The notes beneath the pieces were generated by a model. That model searched no databases and was not told the DNA's origin. It was given only the letters and a program-made list of their open reading frames with translations. A stretch of DNA of 64,000 nt, from positions 124,001 to 188,000 of the forward strand of contig CP073214.1 in the NCBI GenBank assembly GCA_020342235.1, read 5' to 3'. Below are positions 29,146 to 40,764 of the stretch, piece by piece (the first letter of the stretch is position 1; each line of letters begins with the position of its first letter). Source of the stretch: Saccharomycopsis phalli. Taxonomy: Eukaryota; Ascomycota; Saccharomycetes; Ascoideales; Saccharomycopsidaceae. The position numbers and the translations under genes were made by a program.

Positions 29146-29908
29146 TGGGGGATTGATTTTTTTTTTTTTTTTTTGTTTTTAAGATATTTTTTTTAGGTAG
29201 TTCTTTTTTGCTGCTTTTTAATTTCTGGTTATAAAACTTAAACTATCAAGAAATACTCTGGCCTAGCAACTAATCACTAAGACAATATCTGGCAGTAGAT
29301 TCTTGAAAATTTTTGAAGTTTGTTGGCTACTCACACAAATAAATCACGCTGGCCGAGACAACGTGCAGGGCTGCAAATCCCGAAGTCATGGTGCAAATCA
29401 TAGATGAGATACTGGGCTGATATGGGTCGGGGTTTGATGATATGATTGATCCAGAATTAAAAAAAAGAAGATTGCTAATCACTGTGGCTTTTTTATGTAA
29501 TCCATCTCTGTTTCATCGAGGCGTAGCACAAATATCTGGCGGAAATCTCATGACTTTTTAGGACTAAGCCGTCGGTTTTAATGCCTCACTTGTTCCGACA
29601 CAGGTAAGAGCGTGTATTGTTTCCAGAAACTACGGAGATGGCAAAAAGGAACTAAGCTCTGTTCCTTAAAGATGACCTGGCCAATCATTGGTGTACCATC
29701 TGACTTCTTAAGACTTGCTGTAGCGATCCATGTAATGTACTAGAAAAGCCCACGAAGTGGGTACATTTAAACAATATAATAAGTGTCTAAGACATTGGTT
29801 ACCGATGTATTGTTTATGTACAATGGCAAGAAACGAGCAAAATATCATTAAAACAGGCACAAAATTAAATGTCATACATAGTTATCTAATCATACCAAGT
29901 CAAATGGC
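29146..29908. other. HEM1 upstream region
   Basis: This is the HEM1 promoter and the 3' flank of the wall-protein gene. A run of 18 T lies at 29157-29174, with T-rich sequence continuing to about 29194. CCAAT on the HEM1 strand occurs near 29696 and 29802, far for a HAP-complex site. No gene was found. Confidence 0.45.
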
Positions 29909-30292
29909 TTAAAGCAACAACATCATGGCAGGAATAACAGCAGCACCAATGCCCGATCCTATCTTCGCACCTTGACCGGCAGAGCCCTTTGTGCTAGAGC
30001 TAGATGCTCCGGAAGCAGAAGAGGACTCGGAGGTCTTGGTTTTCTTGATGCTGGAAGTAGTGGTAGAATCACTGCTGGAAATAGTAGTAGTAGTAGTGGC
30101 TGTGCTATTGCTGAACCCAGTCACCGAAGCAGTTCCATTAGCAAAGCCAGTCACTGGAACGGTTCCGTTACTGACGCTAGTTGAGGCATCATCAGTGGCG
30201 GAACCAGTGGAATCGTCAGCAGAACTTGTATCATTAGAAGCAGCATTGACAACGGCAGCAAAAATGGCAAGGAGGATTTGTTGGTGTTGCAT
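29909..30292 (-). CDS. Small Ser/Thr-rich GPI-anchored surface protein
   Basis: This 127-residue protein has the full layout of a yeast GPI-anchored wall or membrane protein. A signal peptide (about 1-18, ILLAIFAAVVNAAS) is followed by a low-complexity Ser/Thr/Ala/Gly/Asn middle with N-glycosylation sites (NGT, NST). It ends in a hydrophobic tail (AAVIPAMMLLL) preceded by small residues suitable as an omega site. A short repeat, VTGFANGT/VTGFSNST, lies near the centre. No catalytic domain is visible and no symbol can be assigned. Its sequence composition makes structural or adhesion-modulating roles plausible, but that is inference. Confidence 0.75.
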   Translation of the reverse strand: MQHQQILLAIFAAVVNAASNDTSSADDSTGSATDDASTSVSNGTVPVTGFANGTASVTGFSNSTATTTTTISSSDSTTTSSIKKTKTSESSSASGASSSSTKGSAGQGAKIGSGIGAAVIPAMMLLL

Positions 30293-31099
30293 TTCTAAAA
30301 CTTTGTAATTGAGCGATACCGTCGCCGAAAGGAGATCTAGTATTTATATAATGGCTAGACACCGTATTAGAGGTTATACGCTATGCGTGTAGATGCGGCC
30401 ATCGATCCCCCAGACTAACACCATAACAAGGGCTAGGCACGGCAAAAAACGTATTACACCTCCTATTTTCAAATTGTACAAGACAAATTTACAACTATTG
30501 GCATTTCAGAAAGACTAAGAGATACACAGCTGTCAATTGGATACTTACACATAACACCACTATGTTACTCCCGTACTGAATAACTTGTAGTAGTCTTTGG
30601 TTATTAAGCGTACTATTGTCAGATTCACATCAGTGAATGTGTAACGCTTTAAAAGTCGTTTGCAGGTCTTTGCATATAGGGGGACCCAAAGCAGTAACCC
30701 TGTGCCAAATCGGAAACACTTTGAGATTCTCATGCCTTTGTCTCTACACTCTGGATCTAAACAATATACACTCATTGAGCATCACTGGCTAATATTAACC
30801 CACACAAAATTTTTTCTTGGCCGTATTGGCATTAATTTTCAGGTACATTGCCCTAACTGGGCCATGTCCTGCAGTCTGATCGGATACAGTGGGATCATGT
30901 AATTAAAAGTAGTTAATCTAGTTTTGATTCAAAACCTCTAAAAATATTCCAGGCTATCGTAAAACAGATCTGTGGATAGGCATATAGATAAGAACGGTAC
31001 GCTATTTTTAGGCGCGAAAAGTATTTAGTTACAGGCTCTATGAAAAATTTTTAACTTTATTATCGCTATACAGTAGCATCTCTTAATTATACGGCCAAG
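30293..31099. other. Intergenic region between the GPI protein gene and ERG10
   Basis: It holds the promoter of the GPI-protein gene at its left and the ERG10 3' flank at its right. A 71-codon ATG frame on the minus strand (30560-30775) has no recognised relatives and is not called. Nothing else is evident. Confidence 0.4.
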
Positions 31100-32296
<1,197 letters not shown>

Positions 32297-32377
32297 TTAT
32301 CTAATTTCAAATTAAAAAATTAGTAGATCAGTACTTCTCGGGCAGTCTGTACGACGTTATACGACATGTAGTAGAGG

Positions 32378-32385
32378 CCGGGTAA
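32378..32385 (+). promoter_or_regulatory. Reb1-type site in the ERG10/CLPTM1 divergent promoter
   Basis: A perfect CCGGGTAA lies between divergent starts at 32290 and 32430. Confidence 0.6.
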
Positions 32386-32429
32386 TACGTGTGTTCTGTT
32401 GAGAGTGGTGCCATATTTTGGCCAACACA

Positions 32430-33545
32430 ATGAGTGAGCCAGAGGAGAAAGCCCATAAAAAGGCATCCGGGTCTTCTTCACAGCAAGTTTCCTACTATGA
32501 AATTCTTACTTATGTTGGAATTATTCTTCTCTGCTTGAATTTGTTGTATGGTTTAATGGAGAAATTAGATAATAACCTAGAGAGTAAATCGATTAATGAT
32601 AAATATAGGGACGGCCAACCGAAAAGCAACCTTATTTCAAATTCAGATCTGGCACATTCTCAGAACGTAGTATCTTCTGGCTATTTGAATTCCAACAAGT
32701 ATGCCCAATCGCTAAAGTTGGGCGATTTCGCAGTACTTTCTTTTCCGCAAGGTGTACAAGATGGCCCTAAAAGTGGACCAACAAAGGAAGATATTCTCTA
32801 TCTTAATTCGAGACTTCCACCTCAAAAGGCTGTGCCTATCTGGGGTAAGGCTGATAATGTTGATAGATTCAGCATGCTGATTTATGTGAATACCAACCCA
32901 AAGTTTAATGTCAGTCATATCAGAAATAGGTTGACCATACCTAATTTGGAAATTGAAGATATTAGACTTACTAAATCACTTGAAGATTGCAAACTAGTAT
33001 TTTCTCCGAAGCAGTTACTGGATTTATCCAAGAAGAAAATGGCTTTTCTTCATATCTATATCTACAAGCATGGATGGGAAGCAGTAGATAATGACTCTAA
33101 CGTATATCATAAAGTTGTCGCCATAAAGGAGCTTGTGATAAATGGAATTGGGTCCAATTTAATTAAGCCGCAGCTATCAGTCTTATTAATTAGATCTGCA
33201 GGAATACTTCTGCTTCCTCAAATTTCCGACAAAGATATTGTTCAATTGGACCTGGGTAATAGAAGGGACAAGGTAACAGGTACTGTTTCTTTGTATTATC
33301 CTATTATTTATTACAGTGAGCTTGTGGATAAAAGACAGACTTATTTGGAATTTCAGGATAATGCTGAAATGCTGTTGCAATTGAAGATAATAGACAATTG
33401 GTCGATGTTATTCTCAGTATATTTATATATTATAAGGTTGGCTAATTGGATCTTTTCATATATTGGCGAGTCTGAGGTGATGCCTTTTAAAATGTTTAAC
33501 ACTGGTTTGATTGATACTATTCGAATACTATTTGGAGTATTATAG
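32430..33545 (+). CDS. CLPTM1-family protein lacking the C-terminal membrane region
   Basis: This 371-residue protein has an N-terminal helix (about 24-43, LTYVGIILLCLNLLYGLM) followed by a luminal-type domain that aligns with animal CLPTM1. The order is SMLIYVNTNPKF, then MAFLHIYIYKHGW, then KPQLSVLL, and the hallmark YYPIIYYSEL with a Trp-containing block after it. Animal CLPTM1/CLPTM1L are about 540-670 residues and continue with several membrane helices; this one stops after one further hydrophobic segment (SVYLYIIRLANWIF). No frame downstream continues the family. CLPTM1L is a lipid scramblase of GPI synthesis and CLPTM1 retains receptors in the ER; which, if either, role applies here is unknown. 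The ATG at 32430 is the first, the preceding open codons starting at TTG. Confidence 0.7.
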   Translation: MSEPEEKAHKKASGSSSQQVSYYEILTYVGIILLCLNLLYGLMEKLDNNLESKSINDKYRDGQPKSNLISNSDLAHSQNVVSSGYLNSNKYAQSLKLGDFAVLSFPQGVQDGPKSGPTKEDILYLNSRLPPQKAVPIWGKADNVDRFSMLIYVNTNPKFNVSHIRNRLTIPNLEIEDIRLTKSLEDCKLVFSPKQLLDLSKKKMAFLHIYIYKHGWEAVDNDSNVYHKVVAIKELVINGIGSNLIKPQLSVLLIRSAGILLLPQISDKDIVQLDLGNRRDKVTGTVSLYYPIIYYSELVDKRQTYLEFQDNAEMLLQLKIIDNWSMLFSVYLYIIRLANWIFSYIGESEVMPFKMFNTGLIDTIRILFGVL

Positions 33546-34374
33546 ACAGTGTGAGGTAATAGCTCTGTAGATTTGTCTCCTTCATTCCTCCTCTGAGAGC
33601 ATATAAAAGTCCTATGTACTTAAAGAACTTTTTAAAGGCACAGACTCGAAATATATTAAAATAAACGACATTGTAATGAAGTTGAAGGTTTACTCTACTA
33701 TTTTTATCTTCCTTCCCTTTCCTTTTCTTACTGAACGTGTGATATGTGATATCCTGATTTATGTTGTTACTCAAGTAACTTAGACTCTTCTAGAATATGA
33801 ATTCTTTCAACCGGAGATAATACCATTAATTTATAATATTCCACCCAACTAACATTTTAAAACTAAATTTTCAGCAGTAGAGTATTTTACTGTGTCTCTA
33901 GTTTTGGTGAATAAAGATACATATTGTTACTAAATCTGTTTTTACCAATTAAACACTTAGCGCATAGCTGACCAGTTATTGTGAATGAATTCCCGAACAA
34001 TAGATGGTTCTTTTTAAATCTTTAGAATCAAGGCTGACATGTAGGCATCAAGTATCTTTCAATTACATGGCATCTATAGTTGACGTTTTTTTTTATCCAT
34101 AGATTAATACGACAACAATGTAATTCCCGTTGCTTCTGTGCCGAAATATGAAGAATTGAGAGGTAAAACTTGTAAAATAGAGTCAAATTATATAAATGGG
34201 TTTTAAAACATAACTGATTAACTTTTATTATAATATTGTAAAAAAATTTCTTTACGCAACTTAACTTGATAGCTCTTGCCAACCTGCATAAGCTGGAGAA
34301 GCCATTTGAAGCCCTTACACGCCAGGTCATAGTTGAGCGAGTCCGTGATACTCAAAGTACAAGTATAGGATTCA
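33546..34374. other. AT-rich intergenic region upstream of LAA1
   Basis: No gene is supported. A short plus-strand frame at about 33676 followed by an AACTAAC...TTTTCAG sequence (33845-33874) resembles an intron end, but the joined product stops at once. Other frames are AT-rich noise. Confidence 0.4.
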
Positions 34375-37300
34375 ATGAAAGAATTTGATACGATTGCCCC
34401 AGCTTTGAAGGAAAATGATGAGCGTTCCAGTCATAAATTGTATCAATATTTGAATGAAATATTTTTGAAACTTACTAGTGAGAAAGAGAGTTGTGATGAT
34501 GCTGAAAAGAAGCAAAAGCTTTTTGACGACTCTATGAAAGTGTTTGATGACTTGTTAGAGTTTTATATTAAAGATGAAAATTCCGAGCTAACCATACAAT
34601 TGTCTACTACCATTGATAAGTTGGTAGCTAAAATCCTTGTGGTTACTTTGAATTTGACGTCTTTGAACAATAGTAAATTGTTTGATACTGCTAATAAGTT
34701 GGTTACCTCGATAATTGCCAATGACAAAAAAAACACTTTATACAACAATAATGATAGCAAATGTCAACACAAGCAGAAACTATTTATTGTTATTTTACAA
34801 GGGCTATTTGAATGCTTTGGTTATGATTTGACTTCTTTGGCCCCTATTTTGGTCCAGTACTGCTACAAGTCAATGAAAAGCATCATCAATTACAACAAGT
34901 TGAACAATAGCAGTAACTGGAGAGAAATTTCAGCGTTACTTATACTTGTGCTACGCAATAATGGTGATTCTACTTTAGACGAGTCTCTTCATAGCAAATT
35001 ATTAAAAATAGTGAAACAGTCAATCAAATTTTTGTTGGATACTAGAGAATTTCAAAACTATAATCATATCAGTGGAAATAATTTGCCAATTGCTCAGATT
35101 GCTACAAGTTATCAGATTTTGAGTATACTTATCAACAAAAAATATAAGGCTAACAAGGACAAGTTGATTTCTAGTTTAAATAAGGATTTCAATACGTACT
35201 ATATGTTAGGACTCTCATGCAACCACAAGGAAATTCGACAGTCTGCTAGTAAGACATTAGGGGAGCTATTATTTCAGAATGATTTCAATATTGAGACGGT
35301 ATTGAATTATTATGTCGGAATGTATTGCTCAATTGACAATATAATATTACGATCGTCAATATTCATTTCCTTAATTCATTATTTATCTTTGAATGATATT
35401 ACCAATAAGTCATTTTTGTTTGATAATTTTTTTGAAGTGTTGAATGGCATCAAAAAGTTATTAGGGAATCAGATTTTAAACATGCAAGAATTTAACAATG
35501 GAAAGACCTTTTCTCAGATATTTTGGTTCTTTGAAAAGTTTTATTTTAGTAATTTGGGCCAATTCAACAAATTATTGATTTTAGAGAAATTAATCAGCAA
35601 TGAATATTTGAATAACGAAATGTTATTAATGAATAACTTGAACTTTGTTCTAGTTTTGTTAAAATTATTAGAATTCTTGACCAAAGACCTCGGATCAACA
35701 ATCAATAGCTGTCATGAGCAATTGAAGTTATTGCTCTTAAAGTTAATCAGTGACAGAAACTTCAAAATTAGAATCCTGGCTGTGAATTGCTTTGTTTATT
35801 ACTGCAAAAGTTATCCTGGCCAAATGAATTTTATTTTGAACTACTGCTTGGATGAAATAAGCAGTTTGGGGGTTAATTTTGGTGGGAACGCAGGTGCTGG
35901 TGGCACTGTTCCTACCAGTAGCCCCTCTTTAAGTGGTTCTAGCATTCAACATTCTCATATTGTTATTGACTTTGGAAAAATTCACGGATATGCCAATTGT
36001 ATTTCTATCCTAATTAAAATTATTGATAAGGATTTTGTGTCTCAAGACATTATTGCTAGAATTTTGACTTTTGCGTCTTCCCAATTGAAAAGCGTCTCCA
36101 CCATTAATAGCTTGATAAAGGATAACAATAATAAAGAAGAAGACTCTTCTGAAATTCAATTATCATTCAATAAGAAACTAGTCAGTTGGTTGCTATTAAT
36201 AGGTTTGATGAACTATGACGACGAGGGCTTTTTGAAAATTCACATATCTCAGTTCTTCATTTTTTGGAAAAATTTGTTGACTCATAATTTTCAGTCTAAC
36301 AGTAATGTAAATTCTGTTAAATTGGATGAAATTTTTCGGAACTTGGAGACTCGGAACTACGCATTGACTTGTTTGTTGAACTTCTTAAATAATTTTGCAA
36401 TTACTCCTGAGATTTCCAAACAGTCATCTTATTTGTTGACTAAATGTTTATCTTATATCAACAGTTTGGAGTCTGGCTTAAAGGACTATGGCGAACTTTA
36501 TGATACTGAGAAAGAGAAGGTGATATTGATGCATAAGAAGAGAATACTACAATGCTACACCAAACTATCAAGTTACTTGAAAAATGATATTAACAGTAGT
36601 ATATTGATTTTTGCCATGAAAAACTTTAGCGATCCTGATATTTTTGAAGAGGTTATCGAGTCACCGTACTATGTGACTTTGAAGGACAAGGAGAAGGACA
36701 AAGATAAAGAGTTAAAAGTCATAAATAAAAGAATCAGCAACAAAAACCCAATCGGACAGGATGTCTCTAACTTGGACTTATACACTATCAATGACGGACT
36801 CTCCTATGGACTCACCAGTAAACTTAATAAAAATTTCATTTCTGAACTATCAGTGAAATTCAACCGGAGACAAGTTTCGGAACATGATGATGACATAGAT
36901 AATTTGGACATTCTACCAGATTCTATTGAGGACAAACTGATCAAAAGCCAACATTCAGTTATAGATTGGTTAGATGAATTTGAAGCTAAGATTATATTTA
37001 ATCCATTCACCAGTAACATATCGAATGACTACTTGTTGAAGATTTATGATGATAATTACTCAAATACCGAAGAATTCAGTTATGGTTTGAATACCAGCAT
37101 CATTGATTTGTCCATTGAATTATTTTCACTTGTTTTCCCTCACTTATCGTCCAAGATTCAACAATCTTTGTTGGAGCAGTTACGTGGAAACTTGTTTCAT
37201 AAAAAGAATAAGTTGAGATTGAAAGCAATCAACGTTAATACTACCATTGCTGTTCATGGGTTATTGATGATTTGCCAGAAAAATAAGATTATCTTAGACA

Positions 37301-40300
37301 ATAATGTCTTGGTTACTTTACTTGAAACTTTGAAGATAATTGATTTAAAGGAAATATACTTGTTTCAGTTAAACTGCGAGTCTATTAGCTTATTGTCGTG
37401 CCATTTTGAAAATATTAATGATAGAATCAAAATCCATATCAATGATATTATCAGCAATGATGATCCTTATACTCGCTCGGCCGACTGTTTGATTCTTGCT
37501 AACATATACAAAATCAATCCAATTTCCTTTAACACTATTATTGACGTTATATTTTCGTTAATAATTGATCCACATCCTGTTGTCCATTATTGGAGCATTG
37601 AGTCGTTGATTATTTTGACAGAGTCCCATTTAGCTTTTAACAGGGTCTTGTCAGATAAGATCTTAGAATTTTTGGAAAGGTTTACCATCAATGATGAGTA
37701 TACTATTAATAAACCCAGCAACTTACTTTCAAATTTTAGCTTAAATTTGAACAGTGAACGTTCTATTGCACGATTGTTGCGGTCATTGGTTACTAATCTA
37801 GGACCTAATATCCAGGAATTGAGAAACAAGAACATTATAAGTAATTTGTTGTGCACTATGCTATTCTTAAAGAATGATACAATATTATTTCAAGAATGTT
37901 TAAAGACTATTCAGAATTTGCTAATATTTGATAAGGATATATTCAATAAGTCATTATTCATCCACATATTGAACTACTTATTGAGAAATAATTTAAAATT
38001 CTCGTTGGCTAACTCGGGTTCATTACCGATATTTAACTCGACAAATGAGTTATTTAATATTACTTTCTCTTTGAAATTATTCAATATCATTATCAATTGC
38101 TATTTTCAATTAATTAAGATATTTCCTATCGATGAAATTTTGTCTAAGGAAACTAAGCAATTTTTGTGGGTTTGCATTGATTTTAATCCCACCTCTAAGG
38201 ATTTGAAAACTTTGATAATATATTGGTTGGAGTCTTCAATTGATATCAAGTGGCTCTCTATCTTAACTACACTATACAAGATTCATCGTAACAATTTATA
38301 TGATGGGCTCTATAGTTCTTATTATGAAATTTTAACTAAACATGAAAAGAAAGTGGTGAAGATTGAATTGCAAGACGAAGAAATTGAGTCTATTGCCAAA
38401 AACGATGAGACAAAGAAGAATAGCGAGGAGCCATCGAGCTACAAATTTAAGTCATTTATTCTCAAGTTGATTCGCATATTAATTTCTAATACCAAGTCGA
38501 ACAAAAAGTTGTTTGTCCTGTTTCAGTCTAAAATTCAGGATTTAGTTAAAGTCAGCTTCAGTGCATCTACCTCCGCTATTATGAACTTAAGGCTATTGGG
38601 AATTGATATACTTGGCGATATCATTACTATCTATGGTAATGTTAAGGATCCTGTGTATGAGACTGTCTCATTATTGGAGCAACAGCAGGCCCAGATTACA
38701 GCTGCCTTAACTCCTGCTTTTACAAGTGACAGTTCGACTATTTTGGCTAGTGAAGCAATCAATGTGTGCGCCAAATTCATAGGGTCAAATATTATGGAGA
38801 TTAATAGGTCAGATAGAATTTTGAATATCTTGATTAGCTCGTTAGAGGAATTCTCTAATCAAGGGGAACCAATGATCGGGGACTTGAAAATTTCGACGCT
38901 ATTAGGTAAGAGAAGAATAAAGTTGTCGATATTAAATGCGTGGGCAGAATTAAAGTTATATTCCAAGAAACAAGATTGTGAAAAATCTCAGCAGATTAAC
39001 GCCTTAATTGATAATTACTTGGAGATATTAGCTCCTATGTGGATTGTCAGTCTTCGTGAATATTCTAATTTGAAGTATGGTAGCCCTGATAATCAGATTT
39101 TCTTATACGAATCGTGCTGGATTAATTTGGTGGATGTGATTGGTTGCATTGTCGAAGAGAAGGAAGATACTATATTTTCATTATTGGAGAATGACGCTGG
39201 AAATTTCTTCTTCGTCCTTTTTGCTCAGTGCATTGAAGTATTGATAAAACCCTCGAGTTTATCTAATACCAGTATTTTTACAAGCGCTCTGACTACAAGT
39301 AATAGAGTTTTAGTTGCATTGTCTAAGTTATTGCATTCGAAAATGAGCAGCCACATTATATTTCAAGATCATGTGTTTGCGGAGACTATTGATTTATTCG
39401 ACAGATTAATCCTTGTGAGTGATGATGAGGATAAATCTGTTGTCATTGATATTATTAGTGGATTATTTTTAGGCTATTTCAATTTGAAGGACAATTCTTT
39501 TAGTGACAATTTTGACAAGCTATTTGAGTTACTTAGAGTTATGATGATAGCCATTACCAATATTCTTCCTTTTATTAACGATTCTAGTCGTTCTAAAGCT
39601 TCAAAATTGACTGAAATTCAGTTGAGTATATTGGGAAAAGCCTTCAATGGCTTGTCTAATATGGCTCAAAGATTTCCTCAAGAAATCAAGCATGACTTAT
39701 TCACTTGTATCTTACATGTGGTTTCTTTGATCTACTTAAATGACAATTACATTGACCAATTGTTGCCTATACTTCTACCAAATGTGAAATCGTTAATCAA
39801 AAATATTGAAAACTTCCAATTGATTGATATATTTTACAACCAGATAAAGGCAAATGTCGATAATTTGACATTAATGGTTCTTATCACAAATGCTGGTGAT
39901 TCGATAGTAATTGATAGGAAGGATATTCAAAAATTGATTGACGACTTATGCGAGAATCTTACCATTGAACAGTCGTTACCTGTTGCTATTCAGTCGATCA
40001 AGAGTCTTGTGTTATTTGCCTGCAGCTCCAAAACTGACTGTGGGCCTACAATAATGAAGTATTTGATTCCTGCAATTGTTGAAAAGTTGATATCATTGAA
40101 AGTTCAAGATCCACGGTTGATTATTGAGATGCTAGTTTTGTATGCTAAACAGTATTCTGATAAAGAAACTTTGGTATCGATCTTTTCAATAATCATCCCA
40201 TTGATTTGCTGGTGTAATCAGAATTACAAGGATGACTTGAGGGTATACTCTCATAGTAAGTTGATCAATCTCTTGAATTTAAACAGTGACAGCTTCAAGA

Positions 40301-40443
40301 TTGTGGTCAACCAAGTATTATCCAGTGAACAAAAGGCGCAAACCGAGACCCTAATCAAGTATCAGCCTGATGCTGAAATTGATGTTTCAAATCCAGACCT
40401 TGCTGCCGAGTCTCATATAGAACTAAAGACTTTTGGGCAATAA
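34375..40443 (+). CDS. LAA1: LAA1, AP-1 accessory HEAT-repeat protein
   Basis: This 2022-residue protein is composed of helical HEAT repeats and is almost the same length as S. cerevisiae Laa1 (2014). Laa1 (HEATR5 in animals) binds the clathrin adaptor AP-1 with Laa2 and supports its localisation at the trans-Golgi/endosome. The motif IDPHPVVHYWSIESL near residue 1066 is the most characteristic HEATR5/Laa1 block. An insert of Gly/Ser-rich sequence lies around residue 503-525, and a charged Lys/Asp stretch (KDKEKDKDKEL) around 770. The coding sequence is strikingly AT-rich, with Asn, Lys and Ile enriched, unlike the neighbouring COP1 and ERG10 genes. It is a single exon, starting at the first ATG. 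It is convergent with ATG26. Confidence 0.85.
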   Translation: MKEFDTIAPALKENDERSSHKLYQYLNEIFLKLTSEKESCDDAEKKQKLFDDSMKVFDDLLEFYIKDENSELTIQLSTTIDKLVAKILVVTLNLTSLNNSKLFDTANKLVTSIIANDKKNTLYNNNDSKCQHKQKLFIVILQGLFECFGYDLTSLAPILVQYCYKSMKSIINYNKLNNSSNWREISALLILVLRNNGDSTLDESLHSKLLKIVKQSIKFLLDTREFQNYNHISGNNLPIAQIATSYQILSILINKKYKANKDKLISSLNKDFNTYYMLGLSCNHKEIRQSASKTLGELLFQNDFNIETVLNYYVGMYCSIDNIILRSSIFISLIHYLSLNDITNKSFLFDNFFEVLNGIKKLLGNQILNMQEFNNGKTFSQIFWFFEKFYFSNLGQFNKLLILEKLISNEYLNNEMLLMNNLNFVLVLLKLLEFLTKDLGSTINSCHEQLKLLLLKLISDRNFKIRILAVNCFVYYCKSYPGQMNFILNYCLDEISSLGVNFGGNAGAGGTVPTSSPSLSGSSIQHSHIVIDFGKIHGYANCISILIKIIDKDFVSQDIIARILTFASSQLKSVSTINSLIKDNNNKEEDSSEIQLSFNKKLVSWLLLIGLMNYDDEGFLKIHISQFFIFWKNLLTHNFQSNSNVNSVKLDEIFRNLETRNYALTCLLNFLNNFAITPEISKQSSYLLTKCLSYINSLESGLKDYGELYDTEKEKVILMHKKRILQCYTKLSSYLKNDINSSILIFAMKNFSDPDIFEEVIESPYYVTLKDKEKDKDKELKVINKRISNKNPIGQDVSNLDLYTINDGLSYGLTSKLNKNFISELSVKFNRRQVSEHDDDIDNLDILPDSIEDKLIKSQHSVIDWLDEFEAKIIFNPFTSNISNDYLLKIYDDNYSNTEEFSYGLNTSIIDLSIELFSLVFPHLSSKIQQSLLEQLRGNLFHKKNKLRLKAINVNTTIAVHGLLMICQKNKIILDNNVLVTLLETLKIIDLKEIYLFQLNCESISLLSCHFENINDRIKIHINDIISNDDPYTRSADCLILANIYKINPISFNTIIDVIFSLIIDPHPVVHYWSIESLIILTESHLAFNRVLSDKILEFLERFTINDEYTINKPSNLLSNFSLNLNSERSIARLLRSLVTNLGPNIQELRNKNIISNLLCTMLFLKNDTILFQECLKTIQNLLIFDKDIFNKSLFIHILNYLLRNNLKFSLANSGSLPIFNSTNELFNITFSLKLFNIIINCYFQLIKIFPIDEILSKETKQFLWVCIDFNPTSKDLKTLIIYWLESSIDIKWLSILTTLYKIHRNNLYDGLYSSYYEILTKHEKKVVKIELQDEEIESIAKNDETKKNSEEPSSYKFKSFILKLIRILISNTKSNKKLFVLFQSKIQDLVKVSFSASTSAIMNLRLLGIDILGDIITIYGNVKDPVYETVSLLEQQQAQITAALTPAFTSDSSTILASEAINVCAKFIGSNIMEINRSDRILNILISSLEEFSNQGEPMIGDLKISTLLGKRRIKLSILNAWAELKLYSKKQDCEKSQQINALIDNYLEILAPMWIVSLREYSNLKYGSPDNQIFLYESCWINLVDVIGCIVEEKEDTIFSLLENDAGNFFFVLFAQCIEVLIKPSSLSNTSIFTSALTTSNRVLVALSKLLHSKMSSHIIFQDHVFAETIDLFDRLILVSDDEDKSVVIDIISGLFLGYFNLKDNSFSDNFDKLFELLRVMMIAITNILPFINDSSRSKASKLTEIQLSILGKAFNGLSNMAQRFPQEIKHDLFTCILHVVSLIYLNDNYIDQLLPILLPNVKSLIKNIENFQLIDIFYNQIKANVDNLTLMVLITNAGDSIVIDRKDIQKLIDDLCENLTIEQSLPVAIQSIKSLVLFACSSKTDCGPTIMKYLIPAIVEKLISLKVQDPRLIIEMLVLYAKQYSDKETLVSIFSIIIPLICWCNQNYKDDLRVYSHSKLINLLNLNSDSFKIVVNQVLSSEQKAQTETLIKYQPDAEIDVSNPDLAAESHIELKTFGQ

Positions 40444-40764
40444 GTTATATGAATATATTAGAATTTCTACAGGCATTTGCTTGCCTGAGTTTGTTTGGTG
40501 ATTCTTGCTAGAAATTAAGAGGTGCTGTCATTTAAAGATTGCATGGCATGCATTTACTGACAGATAATGCCAATGTTCAAAGAAAAAAATAAAACGTATA
40601 TAAGATATGAATAAAAGCGGTAGATTTTTTATTTGTTAAATACGCGCCAATATTGAGTAATTAGCATTTTTGATAGCATAATGTATTACTTCTACATTTT
40701 TCCCAACTATATCCTTTCGTTTATCATTATTCAATAGTATTATCCCAATACTCCAATGAATGCC
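40444..40764. other. Convergent spacer LAA1/ATG26
   Basis: The 321-bp spacer is shared by the two 3' ends. It is AT-rich with likely polyadenylation signals on both strands; nothing else is seen. Confidence 0.45.

Noticed and set aside
30560-30775. A 71-codon ATG frame upstream of ERG10's 3' end on the minus strand.
   Set aside because: No homology signal recognised and isolated in an intergenic region; would need transcript or conservation evidence.
33676-33880. Small spliced gene using AACTAAC and TTTTCAG upstream of LAA1.
   Set aside because: The joined frame meets a stop immediately after the acceptor and the donor is a poor GTAACT.
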